Positions 7,425 through 14,712 of a DNA stretch of 14,712 nucleotides are shown one piece after another; position 1 is the first letter of the stretch, and each line of letters starts with the position of its first letter. The notes beneath the pieces were generated by a model, which did no database searches, was not told the DNA's origin, and worked only from the letters and a program-made list of their open reading frames with translations. This stretch comes from Caulobacteraceae bacterium (lineage in GTDB: Bacteria; Pseudomonadota; Alphaproteobacteria; Caulobacterales; Caulobacteraceae): assembly GCA_028291305.1 (NCBI GenBank), contig JAQGII010000422.1, positions 1-14,712 of the forward strand. Reading direction: 5' to 3'. A program made the translations under genes and the position numbers.

Positions 7425-8371
7425 CAGTGAACCTGCTTGTGCAGGAGGATCGGAAACAGGTTGTGCACCACGTCGATGATGGCGGGCAACAGGAGCGCCG
7501 TGATGATCACCGGAAGGATGCAGGCGACCAGGGGCACCGTCAGAAGGACCGGGATGCGCAGCGCCTTTTCCTCCGCGATCAGAAGACGCGTCTCGCGCAT
7601 CTCCTTTGAGTAGACGCGAAGGCTCTGGCCGACGCTCGTGCCGAGGGTGTCGGTCTGAATGAGCAAGGCGACGAACGAGCGGATCGGGGCGCTCTCGCTG
7701 CGCTCGCCCAGGGTCCGCAGTGCGTCCGCCCGGCTGCGCCCGGCGCGGAGCTGTTGCGACAGCCGCGCGAACTCGTCCGCGATGAAGGGATGGGACCTGG
7801 CGATCTCCGCTCCGACCCGCAGGAACGCGCTTTCAAGTCCGAGGCCCGACTCGACGCAGACGACCAGCAGATCGAGGGCATCGGGAAATTCGTTTTCCAG
7901 GCGCTGGCGGCGGCTTGTGGCGCGGTGCCGGATGAAAAAGCGAGGCCCCAGCAGGCCCGCGGTGCAGAGCGCCAGGCTGAAGATGATCAGGCGCGGTCCC
8001 GTCACCGGCTTCGCCAGGAAATGCTGTGTGAAGATGAACAGCAGCGGCAAGGCGATGGCCAGGCCAAAGCGCGCGATCACGTACCAGACCGGTGCGCTCG
8101 GGTGCTCGAAGCCGGCGTGGGCCAGGTCACGGGCGAGCTTGGTGCGTTCCTTCGTGTTGCTGAGTGAGGAGGACCTCTCGATCCAGGTCAGGATCGGATG
8201 GGTCATGACCTTCTTGAGGAGTCTGTCGCCACCGGCGGCGATGGATGGGCGCCCGCCCGTCAGCCTGCGCCCGACGGCGAGCCGCTGCTGCACGGCCTGG
8301 CAGAACAGCATGGTCGCCAAGGTGGCGATGATGAACGCCGCCGCCAGGATGAGTCCGTCAAGGATGGTCAT
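7424..8371 (-). CDS. tadC: Tad pilus inner-membrane platform protein TadC
   Basis: A 315-residue type II secretion F-domain protein forming, with TadB, the inner-membrane platform on which the CpaF ATPase acts. It has a membrane segment at about residues 5-25, two near 100-150, a cytosolic GspF-type domain (ENEFPDALDLLVVCVESGLG, then FARLSQQLRAGRSRADALRT and TLGTSVGQSLRVYSKEMR), and a final hydrophobic stretch (PVLLTVPLVACILPVIITAL). The placement after TadB and the VYSKEMR motif distinguish TadC. ATG 8371 is preceded by GGGAA four bases away, and a 12-base gap separates it from tadB. The stop overlaps the next start by one base (TGATG). Confidence 0.93.
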   Translation of the reverse strand: MTILDGLILAAAFIIATLATMLFCQAVQQRLAVGRRLTGGRPSIAAGGDRLLKKVMTHPILTWIERSSSLSNTKERTKLARDLAHAGFEHPSAPVWYVIARFGLAIALPLLFIFTQHFLAKPVTGPRLIIFSLALCTAGLLGPRFFIRHRATSRRQRLENEFPDALDLLVVCVESGLGLESAFLRVGAEIARSHPFIADEFARLSQQLRAGRSRADALRTLGERSESAPIRSFVALLIQTDTLGTSVGQSLRVYSKEMRETRLLIAEEKALRIPVLLTVPLVACILPVIITALLLPAIIDVVHNLFPILLHKQVH

Positions 8372-8383
8372 CGGATTCCCGCT

Positions 8384-9382
8384 TCAATACTTGATGTCGA
8401 TAATTCGGCGGATGATGAACCAGCCGATCAGGTACAGGCAGCCGACCGCGGCTGTCGTCGGCCAGAAGATCGGATCGTTGAACTTGCTGACGTAGAACTG
8501 CGGTTCGGTGAGGCTGAGCAGGCCCACAAGGAAGAGGGGCAGGGCGCTCAGCATCAGGGCCGACATCCGCCCCTCGCTGGAGAGCGCCCTGACGCGCTTG
8601 GCCAATGTGGCGCGGCTGCGAATGACCGTGGACAGCTGCTCGAAGATCTCCGCGAGGTTGCCGCCGGTTTCACTCTGGATGGCGATGCCCACACTCAGGA
8701 ACGCCGCGTCCTTGGATCCGGACCGGGCCGCGAGATTGGCCACCGCTTCGGGGAATTCTATGCCGTAGGTGGTCTCGTCGACGACGAAACCGAATTCGGA
8801 GCCCACCGGGTCGCCCAGCTCGTCGGCCACCAGCTGGATCGCCGCGACGGTCGGGTGTCCCACGCGCAGGGCGCGGACCATGATGTCCAGGGCGCCGGGA
8901 AGCTGCTCTTCGAGCTTGAGCAGGCGCTTGTTCCGGCGACGCGAAAGCCACACCCAGAGGCCGCCGAATGAAAGCAGCAGTGCGCCGACCAGGGCTATGC
9001 AGGCGCTGGGCAGCAGCATGCCGGTCCAGCGGCCGCGCAGCAGCCCGAGGGACGCCAGCCACAGCGCCAGGGCTGTGATCGCGGCGACGGAAACCAGGTG
9101 TATCGGCGCAGCGTCGACGCCGGCCTGCTGGCACAGGCGAGTGGCCATCGAGAGCAGGGCGGTCTTGCGCGTGCCGTCGGCCCGCATCGGCTGTCGCCGC
9201 TTGATCAGGACTTCGTAAACCTGGTCGCGGCTGAGTCCTGCAGCCAGGAGCGTCAGGCGACGATTGACCCGCGCCGATCGCTCCCGCGCCGAGAAGGCGA
9301 AGCCGGAGACGGTCTGGGCCACCAGCACCGAGGCGACGAAGCACAGGATCAGGATGAGCGCGAGCTGGGTTGCCGGGGCCAT
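8384..9382 (-). CDS. tadB: Tad pilus inner-membrane platform protein TadB
   Basis: A 332-residue T2SF-type platform protein, partner of TadC and contact point for the CpaF ATPase. Membrane segments lie near residues 7-27, 95-115, 120-147 and at the C-terminus (about 268-290 and 308-326). The GspF-like domain between them shows KLEEQLPGALDIMVRALRVG, VGSEFGFVVDETTYGIEFPE and ETGGNLAEIFEQLSTVIRSR, all standard for TadB. The length is normal. ATG 9382 has GAGGG nine bases upstream and starts one base after the cpaF stop, so the two are surely co-translated. Confidence 0.94.
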   Translation of the reverse strand: MAPATQLALILILCFVASVLVAQTVSGFAFSARERSARVNRRLTLLAAGLSRDQVYEVLIKRRQPMRADGTRKTALLSMATRLCQQAGVDAAPIHLVSVAAITALALWLASLGLLRGRWTGMLLPSACIALVGALLLSFGGLWVWLSRRRNKRLLKLEEQLPGALDIMVRALRVGHPTVAAIQLVADELGDPVGSEFGFVVDETTYGIEFPEAVANLAARSGSKDAAFLSVGIAIQSETGGNLAEIFEQLSTVIRSRATLAKRVRALSSEGRMSALMLSALPLFLVGLLSLTEPQFYVSKFNDPIFWPTTAAVGCLYLIGWFIIRRIIDIKY

Positions 9383-9383
9383 G

Positions 9384-10718
<1,335 letters not shown>

Positions 10719-10724
10719 GGCCCC

Positions 10725-11915
10725 TCACTTTCCTTGTGCGCGCAGGATTCGGCCGGCGACGATGTCTGCGAGGGCTGCGATAGCCTTCTCCGCCTTGCTT
10801 CCACGGTGGATTGCGCTGAATTCCAGTCCCTGGTTGGCGGCGCTGGCGACGAGTTGCCGGTCCTCCGGGATGATCACGTCGAACGAGCGGCCAAGCGTCC
10901 GTTCCGCGACCTTGATCGGCAGCGAGCTCTGCTGCTCGGCGGTGCAGCGGTTGCAGACCAGGGTCAGCGGCTTGTCGGCGAGTTCCTGCGATTGCAGCGT
11001 CGTCAGCTGCCGCTGGGTCAGGCGCAGGTGAGGCACCGACAGGCTCGTCACCAGGACGATCCGATCCGCCACGTGCAGGGCGCGGTCCGTCCAGGCGGTC
11101 CAGACCGAGGGAAGGTCGACCAAGGTCAAGGCCATCTCCCGTCGCAGGCTGTGGAGGAGGGCATCGACGGTCGTCGAATTGAGGCGTTCGAGCGGCGACA
11201 ACTCGGAAGGGGCAGCCAGCAGGCGCAGGCCCGAAACGTGCCGCGCCAGGGCAGGGTCGAAATCGACCTCGGCCAAGCCTTCGGTGGAGGAGAGGAAGTC
11301 GGCGATCGTCAGCGCCTGGGGCAGGTCCAGGTAGAGCGCGCTGGTTCCGAATTGGAGATCGAGATCCGCGTAACAGATGCTTTGGCGCCCGGATCGCCTC
11401 GCCAGCCAGGCCGCCAGCTGGACGCCGATGGTCGTGGCGCCGACGCCGCCGCCGGCCTTGAGGATGCCGATGATCTCGCCCGCGGCGCCGACCTGCTCCG
11501 CGACATTGTCCGCCAGCAGCCTTTCGAGGCAGAGCACGAGGGACGGATCGGGGACGGGTAGCGGCAGGATGTCCGCCACGCCCGCCGCAGCCAATCGACG
11601 CGTCGTGTTCACATCGGCGTCGTCCAAGAGGATGACCAGGGAGCAGGTCGGGCCGAGCTCCCGCGCCATGTTCTGGGCGTAGTCGATCTCTGCCGGCCGT
11701 GCGCCGGAAACACGGACGAACAGGAGATCGAGGCCGCCGGCGCGCGTGATCGCGCGCAGGGGGACGAATTCGACGTTCGGGCAAAGGCTCTTGAGCCGGG
11801 CCAGGCAGTCGGCGCTGAGGGCCTGGTCCAGGACGCCCACACATTTGCGGGCCGGCGCTCCGGCCGTGAACACCGGCGCGGCGCCCCCCAATCCAAGATG
11901 AGAAATCATGTTCAC
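10725..11915 (-). CDS. cpaE: ParA-like pilus localisation ATPase CpaE/TadZ
   Basis: A 396-residue protein that places the Tad machine, usually at a cell pole. Residues 24-135 look like a degenerate response-regulator receiver domain without a clear phosphoacceptor. A ParA/MinD-type ATPase domain follows: AGGGVGATTIGVQLA (about 154-168) is the Walker A region, CYADLDLQFGTSALYLDL is the following conserved loop, and LTLVDLPSVW and LVTSLSVPHLRLTQR come later. Relative to the canonical KGGVGKTT, both lysines are replaced at their aligned positions (G and A), with a lysine two residues earlier (Lys153); CpaE/TadZ proteins are known to be atypical ParA members. Start: GTG 11915 overlaps the preceding stop by four bases (GTGA) and sits seven bases after GGAGG; ATG 11909 is an alternative with poor spacing. 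Confidence 0.93.
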   Translation of the reverse strand: MNMISHLGLGGAAPVFTAGAPARKCVGVLDQALSADCLARLKSLCPNVEFVPLRAITRAGGLDLLFVRVSGARPAEIDYAQNMARELGPTCSLVILLDDADVNTTRRLAAAGVADILPLPVPDPSLVLCLERLLADNVAEQVGAAGEIIGILKAGGGVGATTIGVQLAAWLARRSGRQSICYADLDLQFGTSALYLDLPQALTIADFLSSTEGLAEVDFDPALARHVSGLRLLAAPSELSPLERLNSTTVDALLHSLRREMALTLVDLPSVWTAWTDRALHVADRIVLVTSLSVPHLRLTQRQLTTLQSQELADKPLTLVCNRCTAEQQSSLPIKVAERTLGRSFDVIIPEDRQLVASAANQGLEFSAIHRGSKAEKAIAALADIVAGRILRAQGK

Positions 11916-12532
11916 CCTAAATCCTCCCCGGTGTAGCTGCTGGTCATGGACGGCAGGGTGAAGCTACCCCCGCCGAAAGGCGCTAGAGAGCCGAGCCGGA
12001 ACGGGAGGTTGCGCAGGGTCACCGTCACGAGCGGCTCGACGGCGTGGCCATAGGGATCGCCGACGATGCCCAGGCCCACGTGCCGGTATTCGATGGAGAC
12101 GTTGGCCGGCTGGATTTCGCCGTCGAAGGCCCTCATCTTGGAAAAGATGGTCGCGAAGGCCGCATTGTTGGCGGCGCCGTGCGACGCATTGCCGTCGCTG
12201 GCGACACAGGTGGCGCTCGTCGCGCTTGTGCCGACGCAGGTGATGACGGGCACGTCGGCGATGGGAACCGGCGAGCCGTTGCCCGCAACCCCCGCCGCCG
12301 AGTTGAAATTGTCGCCGGCCATCCAGTCGGCCACCATCGGATTGACCACCGCCACGCGGGCCCCGATCCGGGCCGCCGTCTTGGCCTGGTTCAACTCCCA
12401 GCCCAGGCGGGCGAAATCGATGGAGGCCATCAGCATCGTCGTGAAGACGAGGGCGATGATGCCGAACTCGACGGCGGCGGAACCGTGCTCCTTGCGGGCG
12501 AAGGCGATCAGGCTGGCGGCGCGCGACATCAT
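11912..12532 (-). CDS. TadE/TadF-type pseudopilin (second)
   Basis: About 206 residues. The N-terminus has the TadE-like signature EHGSAAVEFGIIALVF followed by a hydrophobic helix and DFARLGWELNQAKTAARIGAR. A glycine (in HGSAAVEF) followed by glutamate at the fifth position matches the CpaA cleavage site of Flp pilin and pseudopilins. The rest is a periplasmic domain with two cysteines (ITCVGTS and ATCVASD) that could form a disulfide, and a C-terminal beta-rich tail. TadE and TadF are minor pseudopilins needed for pilus formation. Start: ATG 12532 gives an ATGA overlap with the preceding gene; GTG 12541 would add three residues but has no room for a ribosome binding site. Being downstream of another TadE-like gene, it may be the TadF equivalent. 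Confidence 0.88.
   Translation of the reverse strand: MMSRAASLIAFARKEHGSAAVEFGIIALVFTTMLMASIDFARLGWELNQAKTAARIGARVAVVNPMVADWMAGDNFNSAAGVAGNGSPVPIADVPVITCVGTSATSATCVASDGNASHGAANNAAFATIFSKMRAFDGEIQPANVSIEYRHVGLGIVGDPYGHAVEPLVTVTLRNLPFRLGSLAPFGGGSFTLPSMTSSYTGEDLG
11923..11929 (-). promoter_or_regulatory. ribosome binding site deciding the cpaE start
   Basis: The minus strand reads GGGGAGG, seven bases before GTG 11915. The alternative ATG 11909 would be 13 bases away, so the site favours the GTG start. Confidence 0.6.
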
Positions 12533-13038
12533 TGTGTCCACGCCTGCTGGTTGGCGACCTGGAAGGAGGTCATCGTCCCGTTGCCGAACAGGGGGCCGAA
12601 CATGAAGGAGAAGGGCACGGTGGCTGTGACCTGCACCTTGGGAACCCCGGCCAGAGCCAGGTACCGGCCCGAATAGGTTCCGCCGGTGTTGTCGATGCAG
12701 CTGACGGCAACCGCCACGCTGGCCGCGTCCGTCCAGCCGGCGACCAGGGGCGAACCCGTTCCGTCGATGGCGCCGGTCCTGACGAGGTTCTTGACCCGCG
12801 TGACGTCTCCGGCGCCCGTCAGCGAGGCGCAGTCCATCGGCAGGCGGGCGGCCAGCCGGGCGCCATCGCGAACCGCGGCGGAGGCGATCTGGTAGCTCCA
12901 GAAGAGCCGGCCGATCTCGATGAAGGCGAACAGGAGCACGGCCATCAGCGGCAGCACCAGGGCGAACTCGACCGCTGCCGCGCCCTCCGATGCGCGAGGG
13001 GCCCGCCTCAGGCGGGTGAAAAGCGTGCGCCTACTCAT
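12529..13038 (-). CDS. TadE-type pseudopilin (first)
   Basis: A 169-residue pseudopilin. After a basic N-terminus (SRRTLFTRLRRAPR) comes EGAAAVEFALVLPLMAVLLF with Gly19 and Glu24 in the cleavage-site arrangement of Flp-type prepilins, then EIGRLFWSYQIASAAVRDGARLA, the standard TadE helix. The periplasmic part has two cysteines (DCASL, SCIDN) and ends in a PKVQVTATVPFSFMFGPLF-like segment seen in many TadE proteins. The start codon ATG at 13038 overlaps the end of the TadG-like gene by eight bases, which implies translational coupling. Confidence 0.92.
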   Translation of the reverse strand: MSRRTLFTRLRRAPRASEGAAAVEFALVLPLMAVLLFAFIEIGRLFWSYQIASAAVRDGARLAARLPMDCASLTGAGDVTRVKNLVRTGAIDGTGSPLVAGWTDAASVAVAVSCIDNTGGTYSGRYLALAGVPKVQVTATVPFSFMFGPLFGNGTMTSFQVANQQAWTQ

Positions 13039-14527
13039 AGAGTTTCACCGAGTAGAACTGGGTCTGGCGGCCCACCGGCGTTCCGGGGGAGGTCACGCCC
13101 AGGATTTCCCCATAGATGAAGAACGAGCTGCCGTTGCCGGTCACGGGCTCGGTCAGGAAGACATCGACGGCGCCCACCGTCGTGGCCGAGCTGCTTCCGT
13201 GGACGTTGTTCGCATGACAGTTGGCCACGACCGCGGACAGCGTCCGCCGGTCAGGCGAAGCCTGGGCCGGTGTGCCGGAGTAACACTGCGGCTTGGCCTG
13301 GTCGACGTTCGAGGTACCGGTCTGGCCTTGCGCCGCGTTCTTCCAGATTGCCGAATTGTTGTTGTTCAGCGCCTCCAGTTCCCAATTGTAGACCTGATAT
13401 CTTGTTGGGCTTGAGCCGCTACTCGGGGCCGGGCCATACGATGACCAATTCACGGTATTGATGTCGCTGGTGTGGTGGTTGACCGTGAAATAGGACGTCT
13501 TGTCCCAGGCTCCGTCGCCGATGGAGGCGGCGCAGGATCCGTTGTTGTAGGCGCATTGATCGCGGGGCAGGGACATGGCGACGACGCCGGTGGCGCCATT
13601 GCCGCTGAATGGGGTTCCCGTGGACTGCGGTTGGCACGTGCTGGCCCCGCCGCCGGTCGTCTTGCTCAGGCCGGTGATCGTGTTCAGCGCGGGCTGATAG
13701 GCGGGATCCGATTTGCTGATGCCCGTGCCGTTCGCGTACAGATCGAACCGCACGTTGAAGTATTGATCTATGGACGAGATATTGCCCGTCTGGGTTTGCA
13801 CCGTCTTGCCGAAGCACTCCACCTGGGGATCGACGCGCGCCATGGCGTCCTTGATGGCGCTGACATTGGCCGATCCGCTGAACGGCTCCACTTGCAGGAA
13901 GCCGAAGTTGCCCGGCGCCCACGCGGAGCCGCCGCCGCTCTTCATGACGATGCCGTCGCCGATGCGGCTGTTGGCGTCGAAGGGCAGGTTGACGTTGGTG
14001 TTGCCGGCCGGCTCACCGGGGTTGCAGACCATCAGCGGCGGCACCTTGCAGATGGCCGAGCCGAAGCCCGCCACCGCGTGGGATGACGCGTTGATGCTGG
14101 CGACCTTGGTGAAGGCGCTGAAGACCAGGCCCAGGGTTCGGGGCGTCAAGTTGATCTGGATGAACACCGTGTCGCCGTCGCCGGTCGCCGCCTGATGCGA
14201 GGGCTTGAGGGCGGACAGGAAGGTGATGTCGGCGTTGGCGATCGCCACGTTCGTTTCGTTGGCGCCGCTCAGCCGCTGGGCGTTCGACAGCAGGGCGCCT
14301 TGGGCGGCCCGCTGGGCGCGGCTCTGGGCGCCGGCTTGTCCGTCGAGCTGGGTGGCGCCGGCCAGCGCCGCGGCGTCGACGGCATTGTCGAGTTCGGTCC
14401 TGAGCGCCCACGCCCGGCTCAGGTCGTAGGCCAGCCCGCCCATGCCCACGACGCCGATGAGCGAGACGGCCAGCAGCGGCGCGACCGCCCCGCCTTCGGC
14501 CCTCAGCCATGCCCCGACCCCCCGCAT
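13031..14527 (-). CDS. TadG-like pilus assembly protein with long periplasmic domain
   Basis: A 498-residue protein anchored by an N-terminal membrane helix. Residues 8-60 (EGGAVAPLLAVSLIGVVGMG, then AYDLSRAWALRTELDNAVDA and ALAGA) match the Tad/TadG N-terminal domain (putative Flp pilus-assembly TadE/G-like). Unlike the TadE genes there is no Glu at position +5 of the hydrophobic start (Pro instead), so CpaA processing is doubtful. The rest, about 450 residues, is predicted periplasmic, rich in Asn, Ser, Thr and Gly, with eight cysteines spread through it (for example ICKVPPLMVC, QCAYNNGSC). I see no MIDAS motif of a von Willebrand A domain, which other TadG proteins carry. The ATG at 14527 is preceded by GGAGG at 14536-14540, eight bases away, inside the end of the upstream gene. 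Confidence 0.85.
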   Translation of the reverse strand: MRGVGAWLRAEGGAVAPLLAVSLIGVVGMGGLAYDLSRAWALRTELDNAVDAAALAGATQLDGQAGAQSRAQRAAQGALLSNAQRLSGANETNVAIANADITFLSALKPSHQAATGDGDTVFIQINLTPRTLGLVFSAFTKVASINASSHAVAGFGSAICKVPPLMVCNPGEPAGNTNVNLPFDANSRIGDGIVMKSGGGSAWAPGNFGFLQVEPFSGSANVSAIKDAMARVDPQVECFGKTVQTQTGNISSIDQYFNVRFDLYANGTGISKSDPAYQPALNTITGLSKTTGGGASTCQPQSTGTPFSGNGATGVVAMSLPRDQCAYNNGSCAASIGDGAWDKTSYFTVNHHTSDINTVNWSSYGPAPSSGSSPTRYQVYNWELEALNNNNSAIWKNAAQGQTGTSNVDQAKPQCYSGTPAQASPDRRTLSAVVANCHANNVHGSSSATTVGAVDVFLTEPVTGNGSSFFIYGEILGVTSPGTPVGRQTQFYSVKLYE

Positions 14528-14531
14528 CGTC

Positions 14532-14712
14532 TCAGCCTCCGCCGGGGGCGGCCCCGCCCGAGGGCGCGGCAGGGGGGGCGCCGGAGCCGGCGCCGTTGGT
14601 GTTCCTGCCGGTCGTGTTCCCGTTGGCCGGGGGGATCACCAGGCCCTGTTGATAGCGGGTCATGGCGAGGCTTGCGCGGTGTCCGTCATAGCCGGGCTGG
14701 AGGACGCCGGCA
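14532..14712 (-). CDS. C-terminal end of a Tad-locus protein, probably CpaD-like (partial)
   Basis: An open frame enters from the right edge and stops at 14532-14534, giving 59 residues that begin AGVLQPGYDGHRASLAMTRY and continue QQGLVIPP, followed by a Gly/Ala/Pro/Asn-rich tail that looks disordered. The pattern of a short arginine-containing helix ending in RYQQG resembles the C-terminus of CpaD family pilus proteins (typically RYRxG), and cpaD directly upstream would fit the locus. The match is short and I cannot exclude another protein. It ends four bases before the TadG-like start and carries that gene's ribosome binding site. Confidence 0.5.
   Translation of the reverse strand, partial: AGVLQPGYDGHRASLAMTRYQQGLVIPPANGNTTGRNTNGAGSGAPPAAPSGGAAPGGG

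Noticed and set aside
6159..7430. Plus-strand frame with Gly/Arg/Asp repeats opposite the TPR lipoprotein
   Set aside because: The repeats mirror the Pro/Ala/Val coding region; the minus frame has a lipobox, TPRs and operon overlaps, the plus frame has none.

Overview
The window is GC-rich, about two thirds G+C by eye. Every gene I can support lies on the minus strand, so transcription runs from right to left. The gene families (Tad/Cpa pilus proteins with a CpaE-type TadZ, paired TadE-like pseudopilins, a bacterial membrane fatty-acid desaturase) and the codon use suggest a chromosomal segment of an alphaproteobacterium, of the Caulobacterales or Sphingomonadales kind. That placement is inference; no marker gene proves it.

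Right and centre (14712 down to about 4782): most of a Tad (tight adherence, Flp type IVc pilus) assembly operon, packed almost without gaps. In order of transcription it holds the C-terminal end of a probable CpaD-like protein, a TadG-like protein, two TadE/TadF-type pseudopilins, the ParA-like localisation ATPase CpaE/TadZ, the secretion ATPase CpaF/TadA, the platform proteins TadB and TadC, a repeat-rich lipoprotein with TPRs, a second exported TPR protein (both TadD-like), and the prepilin peptidase CpaA/TadV. Together CpaF powers extension and retraction on the TadB/TadC inner-membrane platform, CpaE positions it, CpaA matures pilin and pseudopilins, and the TadD-like proteins serve the outer-membrane side. 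The major pilin gene and cpaB/cpaC are not in the window and would have to lie upstream or elsewhere.

Left (about 4692 to 1): a DUF5996 protein of unknown function, then a 96-base spacer with an AT-rich nested inverted repeat, then a membrane fatty-acid desaturase with a TTG start, then an ATPase/FtsX-type permease pair like the YbbA-YbbP or LolCDE-related exporters. The permease is cut by the left edge.

The most unusual object is the TadD-like lipoprotein at 6162-7424. After an ordinary lipobox and TPR segment it carries about 115 residues of Pro/Ala/Val low complexity and then a tandem duplication of 45 residues (135 bp). Otherwise the window looks like a fairly ordinary Tad locus beside lipid-related membrane genes. 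I did not find a clearly new system. No gene-free stretch exceeds 100 bases, and I see no tRNA, rRNA, CRISPR array, insertion sequence or phage gene.
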